64,000 bases of DNA, taken from assembly GCA_910586615.1 (NCBI GenBank), contig CAJUJP010000003.1:106298-170297 (forward strand), written 5' to 3'. The translations under genes and the position numbers were made by a program. This document shows positions 16,308 through 25,496 of this stretch, one piece after another. Source of the DNA: an uncultured Lachnospiraceae bacterium. GTDB taxonomy: Bacteria > Bacillota > Clostridia > Lachnospirales > Lachnospiraceae. The notes beneath the pieces were generated by a model that saw nothing but the letters and a program-made list of their open reading frames with translations, made no database searches and was not told the origin of the DNA. The first letter of the stretch is position 1, and the number at the start of each line of letters is the position of its first letter.

Positions 16308-18107
16308 TCACGTTCCCGCAACCGGACATGATATGTCTAATACCACAAACCCTTTTTTCATCCTGCGGCATCGTCCGCCGTCCGTCTGCCCCGCCTCCGG
16401 CTCCTCCACGCCTTTCTGCAGAAGAATGCTGCCCCCCGCCAGATACGTCTCCACATTTACCGGCTCGTCTCCCATATGGATCAACACCCGTGTCCGGCGG
16501 CTGCCTGCCCGCTCAAACACCAGAAGATTCTCTTTCCGGTCCGCCCGCAGGATTCTGCAGTCGTCATAAGGCGCGATCCGCTCCTTACGGATTCCAATCA
16601 CCTTCCGCACATATTCCGCCTCTTCCTCACAGGGCTGCTGCCACGGCATACCGCTGCGGTACTCCTCCTCGCGAATACCTGCGATTCTCTTTTCATCGCC
16701 ATAGAAGACACTTGGCACACCCGGCGCCATACACAGGTACAGAAACGCCGCCTGCCAGTGGTCATAATCCTCCCCGCATAAGCTGTAGAAACGCGATACG
16801 TCATGGCTGTCCAGCAGATTCAGCTGACCGCAGCTGACCTGCGCCGGATAACGCAGATACATATCCGTCATACTCCACCCGAAATCCTCAGCCGTCGTCC
16901 TTTGCAGCGCAAAGAAATCCCGGCAGTGTTTTCTGAAATCATAATTCATGACAGAGTCAAACATATCGCCTTGCAGCCAGACTTCCGCATTCTCCCAGAC
17001 TTCCCCGATCAAAACCGCTTCCGGACCGGCCGCGCGCACAGCATTCCTGAACTTGCGCCAGAATCCCTTATCCACTTCATTTGCCACATCCAGCCGCCAG
17101 CCGTCCACATGAAACTTCTCGATCCAGTATCGTCCCACTCCTGCAAAATAATCCTGTACCTCAGGGTTTGACGTGTTCAGCTTCGGCATCTTCCGCTCAT
17201 AGGCGAAGCAGGCATAACCCGGCGTTTCCGTCTCCGTATCCGGGCGTGTCACGGGATAGGCAAGTTCATAGAACCAGTCCTTAAACGCTGACGCCTCCCC
17301 TTTTTGTACCACATCCTCAAACTGCGGGAAAAACCAGCTGCAATGATTGAACACACCGTCGATGATGATGTGCATGCCACGCCTGTGCGCCGCCTCCGTC
17401 AGTTCCAGAAAATCTTCGTCCGTTCCCATACAGGGATCCACATGATAATAGTCCACAATATCATACTTGTGGTATTCTCCTGCCCGGAAAACGGGATTCA
17501 GATACAGACAGTTAAATCCCAGATCGCATATATAATCCAGATTCTCCGTAATGCCGCGAATCGTGCCGCCCAGCCGGCTGCGGCTCGCCACACCGTCCCC
17601 GTCCGTCATTGTTCTGCCCGTTCCCGCAAGGCTTCTCCTGCCATCCGCAAAGCTGTCCGGAAAAATATTATAAACCACCGCATGCATAAACCAGTCCGGC
17701 AGCTTTACCACTTCCGACCGCAGGATGTACGGGTACTGATAATACTCACTCCGTCCCTCTATCACGAAACCGTCTTCCAGAATCAGATCCGGCAGTTCCT
17801 CATGAAAGGAATCCGCATAATACCAGACCTTCTCATCTCCCTTTTCCAATTGAAAATAATAGCATATCCGCCGCGGACAGTCCAGTAACACAGCCTCGTA
17901 GAAATCAAACAACTCATCCTCATACCGCTTTTCCATCACAGTGGACGCAAACCGGACGGGTGAAAAAACGCACGCCCTGTCCCCGTAAAAAAGTGTACAA
18001 CGATCCAAGTCCCCCTTACCCGCCCGCAGCCGGATCACAAAACAATCCTCCGACCGCGCAAAGGCAAACCGGGACATGGGTATATGTAAAACCGCACTCT
18101 TATTCAT
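16308..18107 (-). CDS. GH13 neopullulanase/cyclomaltodextrinase-type enzyme
   Basis: A 599-residue cytosolic GH13 enzyme without a signal peptide. Residues ~1-125 form a beta-rich N-terminal domain (CBM34-like). The four GH13 regions are present: DGVFNH (I), GWRLDVANEV with the nucleophile Asp (II), LIGEVWE with the acid Glu (III) and LLDSHDVSRF (IV). This set fits subfamily 20 enzymes that cut maltodextrins, cyclodextrins or pullulan. It ends the maltodextrin import operon (permease stop 18116), so it most likely degrades imported maltodextrins. AGGAGGAAAA precedes the ATG. Confidence 0.9.
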   Translation of the reverse strand: MNKSAVLHIPMSRFAFARSEDCFVIRLRAGKGDLDRCTLFYGDRACVFSPVRFASTVMEKRYEDELFDFYEAVLLDCPRRICYYFQLEKGDEKVWYYADSFHEELPDLILEDGFVIEGRSEYYQYPYILRSEVVKLPDWFMHAVVYNIFPDSFADGRRSLAGTGRTMTDGDGVASRSRLGGTIRGITENLDYICDLGFNCLYLNPVFRAGEYHKYDIVDYYHVDPCMGTDEDFLELTEAAHRRGMHIIIDGVFNHCSWFFPQFEDVVQKGEASAFKDWFYELAYPVTRPDTETETPGYACFAYERKMPKLNTSNPEVQDYFAGVGRYWIEKFHVDGWRLDVANEVDKGFWRKFRNAVRAAGPEAVLIGEVWENAEVWLQGDMFDSVMNYDFRKHCRDFFALQRTTAEDFGWSMTDMYLRYPAQVSCGQLNLLDSHDVSRFYSLCGEDYDHWQAAFLYLCMAPGVPSVFYGDEKRIAGIREEEYRSGMPWQQPCEEEAEYVRKVIGIRKERIAPYDDCRILRADRKENLLVFERAGSRRTRVLIHMGDEPVNVETYLAGGSILLQKGVEEPEAGQTDGGRCRRMKKGFVVLDISCPVAGT

Positions 18108-18115
18108 TTTTCCTC

Positions 18116-18973
18116 CTAACCTTTCACACCGCCCGCAGTCAGTCCTGATACCATATACTTCTGGAAACAGAAAAAGATAATCAGGATCGGCACCGACACC
18201 AGAATCGCCGCTGCAGAGAAAAGCGGCCAGCTCCTGCTGTAATCGTTAGCCTGCAGCTGATACAGCCCGCCGGCCAGCGTATAACTTTCTTCTTTTAACA
18301 TAAAAGTCGTGGCAAACAAATATTCATTCCAGACAAAGATTAATACCATCACCGCAGTGACAATAATCGCCGGGCGCGCCAGCGGCAGAATAATCCTCAC
18401 GATCAGCTGCAGATTGCCCGCCCCGTCGATTCTGGACGCCTCCTCGATCTCGATGGGAATAGAATCAAAATAGCCTTTCATATTCCAGATACTGAAAATA
18501 CACATGCTTCCCGCGTAGACGAAAATCAGCCCCGCATGAGAATCCAGCAGGTTCATCAGCCGGAACAGCCGGAAAATCGCAAACATTGACAAAATCTGCG
18601 GAAATGCATTCAACAGCAGAAGCATCTGCATGGATGCCTGCTTCCCCGCAAACCGGAACCTCGAAAAAGCATAGGCCGAGAGCACACTCGTACCCATTGC
18701 GACCACCATCGTTCCCACGCTCAGCACCACCGAATTCATCAGCCATCTCAGGAAAGGCTCTTCCACAATAATTCTCCGGTAATGATCCAGCGTAAACTTC
18801 TCCGGCAGGATAGACAGCCCCGTCTTCAGCGCGCCTCCTCCTCCGCTGACAGACAACAGAAGCACATACAGAATCGGCACCAGCGCCAGAAAACAAATAC
18901 AGATATAAAACAGGTTCAGGCATACCAGCCTTACTCTTCTTTTCAAGGACCATGCCCCCGGTTTATTTTTCAT
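18116..18973 (-). CDS. Maltodextrin ABC importer permease (MalG/MdxG type)
   Basis: A 285-residue inner-membrane permease with about six TM segments. The EAA loop near residue 190 reads EEASRIDGAGNLQLIVRIILP, the contact site for the ATPase. GLTAGGVKG is the typical MalG C-terminus. The start at 18973 shares ATGA with the upstream permease's stop and is preceded by AGGGGG, so it is preferred to the longer frame at 19012. It pairs with the MalF-type gene and the lipoprotein at 20005-21363. Confidence 0.92.
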   Translation of the reverse strand: MKNKPGAWSLKRRVRLVCLNLFYICICFLALVPILYVLLLSVSGGGGALKTGLSILPEKFTLDHYRRIIVEEPFLRWLMNSVVLSVGTMVVAMGTSVLSAYAFSRFRFAGKQASMQMLLLLNAFPQILSMFAIFRLFRLMNLLDSHAGLIFVYAGSMCIFSIWNMKGYFDSIPIEIEEASRIDGAGNLQLIVRIILPLARPAIIVTAVMVLIFVWNEYLFATTFMLKEESYTLAGGLYQLQANDYSRSWPLFSAAAILVSVPILIIFFCFQKYMVSGLTAGGVKG

Positions 18974-19869
18974 TCTAAACCCCCTTCCGATTTCACCACC
19001 CGGTTTGTCCATATTGAAAAAATAATAATTAAGACAAAAATGACAACCGAGACTGCAGAAGACAAGCCGTAATTATTAGAGACAAACGCATTCTGGTGCG
19101 CATACGTGATAATCGTCTGCATGGTCGAGCCTGAAACAGACCCCTTCTGCATGGTCAAAAGATACACAATATCAAACTGTTTAAAAGTGGTAAACGTAGT
19201 CATGATCACCACCGGCGCCATCACCCGGCGCAGAGACGGAATCGTAATATATACGTTCCGCTGCCATGCGCCGGCACCGTCTAAAACAGCGCTCTCATAC
19301 ATACTTCTGTCGATACTCTGCAGTGCCCCGTCAAACATGACGATCATATACGGCAGCGACATCCACAGGTTTAAAACCATGCAGGACAGGAATGCCGGTA
19401 TATTTCTGGACAAAAAATCCACCTTCTCAAAACCAAGTGCCACCAGAACCTTATTCAGCAGCCCGAACTCCGTATTGTACATCCCCACACGCCAGGCCAG
19501 AATCGACACATATGCCGGCATCGCCCACGGAAAGATAATGAGCGTCTTATAGAGCCTTCTGGCGCGCAGTCCCTCCGCATTTAGCCCGACAGCAAGAATA
19601 TAGGCGATCCCCACATCCAGAACCATGTTAACAACCGTCCATACGACCGTATTCCACAGCGCCGTCAGAAAACCGGAATCAATTTTACCCAGCGCCCGCA
19701 CATAGTTGTCCGCCCCGACCAGTGTATAATCCTGCCAGTGATACAGATTCATATTCGTCAAAGAAATATACCCGGTATACAAAATGGGAAACAGAACGAT
19801 GACCCCGATTAATATAAATGCCGGCAGGTGATACAGCCATGGTGTAAATTTTTTCTTAGAATGATTCAT
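18970..19869 (-). CDS. Maltodextrin ABC importer permease (MalF/MdxF type)
   Basis: A 299-residue permease with about six TM segments, opening with the WLYHLPAFILIGVIVLFP segment. The EAA loop reads YESAVLDGAGAWQRNVYITIP near residue 210. The start at 19869 has GGGGGAG 4-5 nt upstream, which decides against the 40-residue longer frame. As in many Firmicutes, no ATPase is encoded in the operon; a shared MsmK-type ATPase elsewhere is expected. Confidence 0.92.
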   Translation of the reverse strand: MNHSKKKFTPWLYHLPAFILIGVIVLFPILYTGYISLTNMNLYHWQDYTLVGADNYVRALGKIDSGFLTALWNTVVWTVVNMVLDVGIAYILAVGLNAEGLRARRLYKTLIIFPWAMPAYVSILAWRVGMYNTEFGLLNKVLVALGFEKVDFLSRNIPAFLSCMVLNLWMSLPYMIVMFDGALQSIDRSMYESAVLDGAGAWQRNVYITIPSLRRVMAPVVIMTTFTTFKQFDIVYLLTMQKGSVSGSTMQTIITYAHQNAFVSNNYGLSSAVSVVIFVLIIIFSIWTNRVVKSEGGLE

Positions 19870-20004
19870 TTTCTCCCCCGTTCCTTCGTTGGACTGCTGC
19901 CGCCAGGAAGTTCTTTTTACTCTTATCCCCATGCATATTGCAAGCTTGCTTACAATACTGCTTAAATAGAAAGCTGAAAAATCTTTCAATTTTAACCTAA
20001 TCTG

Positions 20005-21363
20005 TTACTGCATATCCGCAATAGCCTGCAATGCTTCCTCCTGATACCGGTCTGCCGCTGCGTCCACATCCTCACCGGATTTGTTGACTGCTGCCAGCAG
20101 CGCTTCCGCCGGCCCCCACATTACGCCCATTTCCGGAATATTGGACATCGGCACTGCCTTCTGTGCACTCTTCTCCATTGCCAGAATCATCTCGTTCGCC
20201 GCAACGTCTGCATCCTCATATGCCTTACTATTCGCAGGCGCACAGTTGAACTCTTTCGCCAGCGTAATACCAGCCTCAGGTTCAGCCAGTACTTCCAGCA
20301 CTTTCGTGACCGCATCCTTCTTACTTTCCGCCGCATACTTCAACACACCCAGACACTGCACGCCGGAATAGGGCGTCATCACATCTCCGTTAGGCAATGT
20401 AAAATCGCAGAGTGACTTGATTCCCAGATCAATGCCTGCCTCCTTGATTCCTGACACAAGCCACGGTCCGCCGATGATTGCCGCCGCATGACCCTCATTG
20501 AACAACGCCGTTACCGTATTATAATCGCCATCCGCCTGCAGAGCCGCAAACTTTTTATTATAGCTGATGGCATCCTTCGTCGCCTGTATGTTCAGACCGG
20601 GATTGGCATCCTGATCAATAATATACCCGCCGAATCCGTTGATAAAAGGCGCCACATTATAAGAATTGGAATGCTGGTTCACCAATGCATAAGTTCCCGC
20701 GTTCACATCGGTGTTTGCCACCATATATTCATAAAGTTCTTCCGTCGTGTCCGGCACATCACCTTGCCACAACGCCTTGTTATACATAAACAGAAGTGTC
20801 TCATAGTAGACCGGCATCAGATACTGCTCTCCTTTATAGCTCGCCGCCTCTATCGTCATCGGTAATAAATCCGCTTCCTTTTCCGCGCTGATCAGATTAC
20901 CCACTGGTTCCAGTATCCCCATCTCCGCAAAACCGCCCAGAGAATCATGTGCAAACAGATACATATCCGGGCCGTTCGCCGCATCCGTCCCGTACAGTCT
21001 GATCTGTCCGGTAACATCGCTCTTTTTCTCAAAACGCAAGGTAATATTCTCGCCTGCAAGCTTCTCGTTCACAACATCGGCAAGGGCATTCATCATCACC
21101 TCATCGTTGTCATGCCATGCCGTAACCGTAACCGCCTCGCCGGAAGGCTGTGCCGTGTTATCCTGCCCTTCCCCGTCCGCCGTGGCTGCATTTTCATTTC
21201 CGGCAGTATTTTCATCTGTCTGTCCATCAACAGTGCTGTCTGCCGCCTGTGAACTATCGCCGTTTGCACTGCTCTGCCCGTTATCCCCGCAGCCTGTCAG
21301 CATACCGGCTGTCATAATACCTGCCAGCAACAGGCTTAATCCTGATCTGATATTCTTTCTCAT
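20005..21363 (-). CDS. Maltodextrin-binding lipoprotein (MalE/MdxE type)
   Basis: A 452-residue extracellular solute-binding protein. It has a lipoprotein signal with lipobox LTGC at ~22-25, then an acidic Ser/Asp/Asn-rich linker to residue ~75. The family-1 binding domain follows (VTAWHDNDE, GPDMYLFAHD, and a C-terminal VPMSNIPEMGVMW block like MalE). It captures maltodextrins for the two permeases downstream. AAGGAGG precedes the ATG. It faces a LacI-type regulator across a 356-bp divergent promoter region. Confidence 0.92.
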   Translation of the reverse strand: MRKNIRSGLSLLLAGIMTAGMLTGCGDNGQSSANGDSSQAADSTVDGQTDENTAGNENAATADGEGQDNTAQPSGEAVTVTAWHDNDEVMMNALADVVNEKLAGENITLRFEKKSDVTGQIRLYGTDAANGPDMYLFAHDSLGGFAEMGILEPVGNLISAEKEADLLPMTIEAASYKGEQYLMPVYYETLLFMYNKALWQGDVPDTTEELYEYMVANTDVNAGTYALVNQHSNSYNVAPFINGFGGYIIDQDANPGLNIQATKDAISYNKKFAALQADGDYNTVTALFNEGHAAAIIGGPWLVSGIKEAGIDLGIKSLCDFTLPNGDVMTPYSGVQCLGVLKYAAESKKDAVTKVLEVLAEPEAGITLAKEFNCAPANSKAYEDADVAANEMILAMEKSAQKAVPMSNIPEMGVMWGPAEALLAAVNKSGEDVDAAADRYQEEALQAIADMQ

Positions 21364-21476
21364 AGTTTCCTCCTTTTCTGCGCTTTCTTGTGCGCACTCC
21401 TGATTCCTTTACCAATGTACAGATTCATCCCGGATCATCGAAACACAAATCCTTCTTGCTTCCCTTTTTATGAAAT

Positions 21477-21602
21477 CGGTTTCCTTATTCTGGAAAACCA
21501 CAACAACACCGCGCGTCATATTGTTATGCTACTTTTATACCATTTCTCAACAAATCATTCTATGTCATTTCCGCCTTTTTTATTGACTTTGTTAGGAAAC
21601 CG
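21477..21602. promoter_or_regulatory. Candidate operator pair in the maltodextrin divergent region
   Basis: GGAAACCG occurs on the plus strand at 21595-21602 and on the minus strand at 21477-21484, each within TWAGGAAACCGMT. The first lies between the -35 and -10 of the regulator promoter. They resemble half-sites of LacI-family or CcpA operators. The assignment is inferred from position and repetition. Confidence 0.4.
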
Positions 21603-21611
21603 CTATACTAT
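21583..21611 (+). promoter_or_regulatory. Promoter of the LacI-type regulator (TTGACT-N17-TACTAT)
   Basis: TTGACT (21583-21588) and TACTAT (21606-21611) have a 17-bp spacer, about 110 bp before the regulator's ATG. Confidence 0.65.
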
Positions 21612-21719
21612 AAAGTTGAATTTAGGAATTTTGACAAGAAATTTTAAAAGAAAGAAGCCTTTTATATTTGAACAGCTGTACCATAAAAAATATCTGATTG
21701 ATACAAGGAGGATCCCACC

Positions 21720-22736
21720 ATGGCTGCCACCATCAGCGACGTAGCAAAAGAAGCCGGCGTTTCCACATCCACCGTCTCAAAAGTGTTAAACAATTGGAGT
21801 TCCATCTCACCCGAAACCTGCACCCGTGTTCATGCCGCAATCGAGAAGCTGCACTATACGCCGAATGCCAGGGCGGTCAGCTTTGCCAGGGGCGCCACCA
21901 GAAATATTATATTCCTGTCTAATCTGCAGAAAGAAGAAGCATACCACAATCCCCATATGTTCGATATCCTCTGCGGCGTACAAAAAGAACTGTCCTCCCG
22001 GGGATATACGCTTATGGTGGCGGATATCCCCGGGGACAGTTCTCCTGAAACATTTGTGTTGAATCTGATCACAAGCCGCATGGCGGACGGCATCCTGATC
22101 CACGGTTCCTGCAATATCCCCACATTGTCCAGATTTCTGCCGGATACGCAGTTCCCTCATATCTATATCGGCAATCCGGGCAAGCGCAGCCGCCTCTGCT
22201 GGATCGATACCAACCACGGACTGGCCGGAGAATTTGCCGCAAAACATATGCTGGAATGCCGGTACGAGAAAATTGCTTTTCTCGCCGACAGCCGCACGGC
22301 ACACATATCCACACAGCGGTTAAACGGTTTCCTCGGTGTGATGTACGACTACGGCTACAGAATCCCCGACGAGTACATCCGCCATACCGATGACTCCAGA
22401 AAGGACGCATACCGGCAGGTACAGGAACTCCTCTCCCTGTCCGATCCGCCGCGCGCAATTATATGCGAGAATAATTCCCTTGCACTTACCCTGTCTAAAA
22501 TATTGCAGGAACGCCGCCTGCGGATACCTGAAGACCTGGCTTTCCTTACTTTTGACAGTTACCCTTACTCAGCTCTGATCGAACCGACACCCACAATTGT
22601 AGATATCGACGTCTACGATCTGGGCGTGCAGGCCGCAGTCATGCTGCTCAGAAAACTGGAAAACCCGGCACTCTTAGTCCAGACATATACGACTCTGCCT
22701 GTGCTGCGTCAGGGATGTACGACCGTACTGCCATGA
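21720..22736 (+). CDS. LacI-family maltodextrin operon regulator
   Basis: A 338-residue LacI-family repressor. The N-terminal HTH reads ATISDVAKEAGVSTSTVSKV, the hinge helix comes near residue 50 (YTPNARAVSFA), and a periplasmic-binding-like effector domain covers ~60-330. AAGGAGG lies 9 nt before the ATG. It is divergent from the maltodextrin importer and is expected to repress it and itself, with a maltodextrin as inducer (inference from context). Confidence 0.9.
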   Translation: MAATISDVAKEAGVSTSTVSKVLNNWSSISPETCTRVHAAIEKLHYTPNARAVSFARGATRNIIFLSNLQKEEAYHNPHMFDILCGVQKELSSRGYTLMVADIPGDSSPETFVLNLITSRMADGILIHGSCNIPTLSRFLPDTQFPHIYIGNPGKRSRLCWIDTNHGLAGEFAAKHMLECRYEKIAFLADSRTAHISTQRLNGFLGVMYDYGYRIPDEYIRHTDDSRKDAYRQVQELLSLSDPPRAIICENNSLALTLSKILQERRLRIPEDLAFLTFDSYPYSALIEPTPTIVDIDVYDLGVQAAVMLLRKLENPALLVQTYTTLPVLRQGCTTVLP

Positions 22737-22768
22737 CCGGCCTTTGCAGAACATTTGCGGACAAAATA

Positions 22769-23974
22769 TTACTTCATCCCATACAGGACAAACGTGACCG
22801 TGCCATCCTCGTTCAGCGTAAATACCTCAAGCTTCAAACTGTGCAGCCCCTCATCATCGTAGCTCCAGGACCCCAGAACCGTGCCGGGCTTACCGTCGGG
22901 GAACAGGGTTTTCATTTCCACCGTCGCGCTGCCTCCTGCGCCATTTTCCAGTTCATAAGCATATCTCAAATACGTATGCGCTGCATCTCCTGAATCTTCA
23001 ACCGTGCATGTCTGCCTTGTAGACTCGATCGGCTCCGCATATTCATCGATATTTTCCGGCGTCAGTTTTTCCACAAACTCTTCTACTCCCAGATCTGCCT
23101 CATCTTTTTCCACCGGTTCGGAAGGTGTGTTCCAGGACTCCTGCAACTCCCTCAGATACGCTTCCGCCGCCGCCGGATCCGCCTTCGTCTTGTCAACAGA
23201 CAGCTTAAACAAAGCATTTACACCTGCATAGTTCTCATTGCGGCTCATCTCACCGCTGTTTTCATCATACACATATGCTCCCGGATCATAGAACGTACCC
23301 GAACTTACCCCTACATAGATTCCCCGGTCCGCAAACATCTCGATATTATCCATTTCCAGCAGCCGGTACATAATTCCATCTCTGACCAGCTCACTATATC
23401 CCCCGCCCATACTCATAATACTGTATCTGTTCGGATCGAGTCCGCCAATGTAATGAGACACATAAAGCGGCTCCTTCCCGTAGTCGTCGGAGCTTGTATC
23501 AGGCATCGGTGTGCCGTCCGCATGCTCGATGGCCACGACAGTATATATTTTATTGTCATCCACCGCCGCCTCTGCTTCCTTCCCGGTTCCCTCTGACGGT
23601 ATGAAATCACTGATATTTTTACCCGCCACGCTTCCCAGCAGCGTGAGCCGGTAACCGCCGCTCTCCTGGGTCTCATTTCCCGGAATTGCGTCGTCGCTCA
23701 AGAAAGCCCGCTGCAAAGTATCATCATCCGCTTCTTTCGCCACTTCCGCGGGCGTCAGATACTTATATACAGCCAAAGCCGTGCCGGAACACAACATTAA
23801 TATACACACTGCCGCAATTGCTGCGGCCGGAATCCGCCTCTGATATTTTTTCTTTTTACCATTCATAATCTGCCTCTCCTTTACCTGCAGAAGAATCCGG
23901 TCATTTAATTCTACACGCGGTTCATTCATCGGAGTCAGCGCTGTATATAGTAATTGATCCATATCTTTTTTCAT
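22769..23974 (-). CDS. Membrane anti-sigma-like protein (DUF4179-type)
   Basis: A 401-residue protein with a short cytosolic N-terminus (residues 1-45), one TM segment at ~48-68 (AAAIAAVCILMLCSGTALAV) and a large extracellular domain. It overlaps the upstream ECF sigma gene by ATGA and its layout fits DUF4179/RsiV-like partners that sequester the sigma factor and sense an envelope signal outside. No zinc-binding ZAS motif (HxxxCxxC) is visible in the N-terminus. The signal cannot be deduced. Confidence 0.78.
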   Translation of the reverse strand: MKKDMDQLLYTALTPMNEPRVELNDRILLQVKERQIMNGKKKKYQRRIPAAAIAAVCILMLCSGTALAVYKYLTPAEVAKEADDDTLQRAFLSDDAIPGNETQESGGYRLTLLGSVAGKNISDFIPSEGTGKEAEAAVDDNKIYTVVAIEHADGTPMPDTSSDDYGKEPLYVSHYIGGLDPNRYSIMSMGGGYSELVRDGIMYRLLEMDNIEMFADRGIYVGVSSGTFYDPGAYVYDENSGEMSRNENYAGVNALFKLSVDKTKADPAAAEAYLRELQESWNTPSEPVEKDEADLGVEEFVEKLTPENIDEYAEPIESTRQTCTVEDSGDAAHTYLRYAYELENGAGGSATVEMKTLFPDGKPGTVLGSWSYDDEGLHSLKLEVFTLNEDGTVTFVLYGMK

Positions 23975-24489
23975 CGTAAATCCTCCAATCTCTCCCGCAG
24001 AATCTTCTTCGCCCTGTGTATCCTGGTCTTTACCGTGCCCTCCGGCATATGCATAAACGCAGCGATCTCAGCCATTGACAATTCTTCCATGTAGCAGAGT
24101 AAGACCGGTATTCTGTACTTATCCGGTAACTGTAAGACCGCCTCCCTGACGATTCTGCGTTCCTCCTCCGCTACCGCCAGTGCCTCAGCCTCCACCCCTT
24201 CACTGTCAATCCTGTCCACGACCTCGTCCACAGATACACGGCTGCCCGTAATTCTCTGACGAAGTGTCACCTTCCGTCTTTGATTCCGGTACAGATTCAG
24301 CGCCACACCCATCATAAAACTCTTCGGATTTGATCTGATTACCAGCTTCTCACCCAGCTCATACATTTTCAGAAAAGTTTCCTGATACAGATCATCCGCC
24401 TCCTGCCGGCAGCGCGTCAAATAACAACAGAACGAATAAAGTTCCTTCCCGTATGTATAAATATAATTTTCCAGTTCTTCCTGTTTCAT
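23971..24489 (-). CDS. ECF RNA polymerase sigma factor
   Basis: A 172-residue sigma-70-like factor. Region 2 reads EADDLYQETFLKMYE with the usual DD/QETF core, and region 4 reads MAEIAAFMHMPEGTVKTRIHRAKK, a sigma HTH. Two ATGs are adjacent; the second (24489) has GGAGG 5 nt upstream and is preferred. It is coupled to the membrane partner that probably inhibits it. A TGAAAC-type element upstream may be autoregulatory. Confidence 0.9.
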   Translation of the reverse strand: MKQEELENYIYTYGKELYSFCCYLTRCRQEADDLYQETFLKMYELGEKLVIRSNPKSFMMGVALNLYRNQRRKVTLRQRITGSRVSVDEVVDRIDSEGVEAEALAVAEEERRIVREAVLQLPDKYRIPVLLCYMEELSMAEIAAFMHMPEGTVKTRIHRAKKILRERLEDLR

Positions 24490-24636
24490 CATTACCTCCG
24501 GTATTTCCGCAAGCCCTCATGATGACTGCGGAATATGGATATCCATGACACTGCCTTGATTCATGGTGTCCAAACCATCGCCATAGGCTTACTGAATCCT
24601 CGGACAGTGCAGCTTCTGGAATTAACTTCCTTCACT

Positions 24637-24668
24637 TATATAGGGTAACAGAATCTGGTATGGTTTCA
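24637..24668 (-). promoter_or_regulatory. Possible ECF autoregulatory promoter
   Basis: Minus-strand TGAAAC (24663-24668) resembles ECF -35 elements, and CCCTATATA follows about 18-20 bp downstream. It is ~150 bp before the sigma gene. The spacing to a typical ECF -10 is imperfect. Confidence 0.35.
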
Positions 24669-24696
24669 TAAAAATAATTCATCACCAAAAGACATC

Positions 24697-24743
24697 AAAA
24701 AAGTGCCAACAGCCGCAGGCAAATTCCTGCATACCATTGACAC
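24697..24743 (-). terminator. Intrinsic terminator of the DUF1538/PII-like operon
   Basis: On the minus strand GTGTCAA pairs with TTGGCAC and an inner GCAGG/CCTGC helix forms, followed by TTTTTT. It lies 47 bp past the PII-like gene. Confidence 0.75.
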
Positions 24744-24789
24744 TGTTATTGCCTTCTCATATAGAAATCGAAAAAGCAGCACACTAACC

Positions 24790-25494
24790 TTACTTCGCCA
24801 GCCCCATCACATCATCCACCGGAAGCGCCAGCACCACGCCGTGAGCGTCCGTTCCCAGCCCGCATACACTCGTGATCGCCGCCATCGTCTCATTCTTCTT
24901 TTCTCTGGGAACAACGATCATGACAAAATCCTGCTCCTCCTGCATGGAAATGCCGAAGTGATGACTTACCTGCTCAGAACTGCGCCGGCGTCCCTTGATC
25001 ACTGTGCCTCCCTTGGCTCCCGCGTTTCTGGCGGCATCCACTACATCATCGCTGTAACCGCTGGCCACGGATACCCATACCAGTGAGTACTCTGACTTCT
25101 CTTTCATCTCTTCCTCATCTCCTTTCAGCGCCTCTTTAACCTCATCCCGCGCCGCATCATTCAGTATCTGTAAAACATGACTCTGACATCCGCTTACCGG
25201 AACCGTGATCGCGATACCGCCGCCCCTGTGCCGGAACGAAAGCTGTCTGTTCATCGTCTCAAACAACGGCTGCACCAGCGATTTCGGCACAAGCGCACCC
25301 GTCAGAAGTCTCGTCGTGCCGCGCAGTCCGAAGATATCCATCATCTCCGAAGGCGCCGTTCCCTTTCCCCGGAACTGAAAGCACAGCGGAGCGTTCATGG
25401 AATCCAGAACTTCCTCTAATTTCTTCTGATCTTCTTCCCGCGTAATCGCAATAACCAGCCGCGGAATCATCTGCAGATTTCTTTGCTCTGACAT
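24790..25494 (-). CDS. PII-like regulatory protein partner of DUF1538 protein
   Basis: A ~234-residue soluble protein made of two tandem alpha/beta modules (~10-105 and ~135-230) with PII/CutA-like ferredoxin-fold pattern: LVIAITREED ... GGGIAITVPVSG, then LVWVSVASGYSDDVVDAARNAGAKGGTVIKGR and FVMIVVPREKK. The second half closely resembles nitrogen regulatory PII. Such proteins commonly sit beside DUF1538 membrane proteins and may regulate them. GGAGG lies 10 nt before the ATG at 25494 and only 4 nt before a GTG at 25500, which overlaps the DUF1538 stop, so the start is uncertain by two residues. Confidence 0.82.
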   Translation of the reverse strand: MSEQRNLQMIPRLVIAITREEDQKKLEEVLDSMNAPLCFQFRGKGTAPSEMMDIFGLRGTTRLLTGALVPKSLVQPLFETMNRQLSFRHRGGGIAITVPVSGCQSHVLQILNDAARDEVKEALKGDEEEMKEKSEYSLVWVSVASGYSDDVVDAARNAGAKGGTVIKGRRRSSEQVSHHFGISMQEEQDFVMIVVPREKKNETMAAITSVCGLGTDAHGVVLALPVDDVMGLAK

Positions 25495-25496
25495 AT

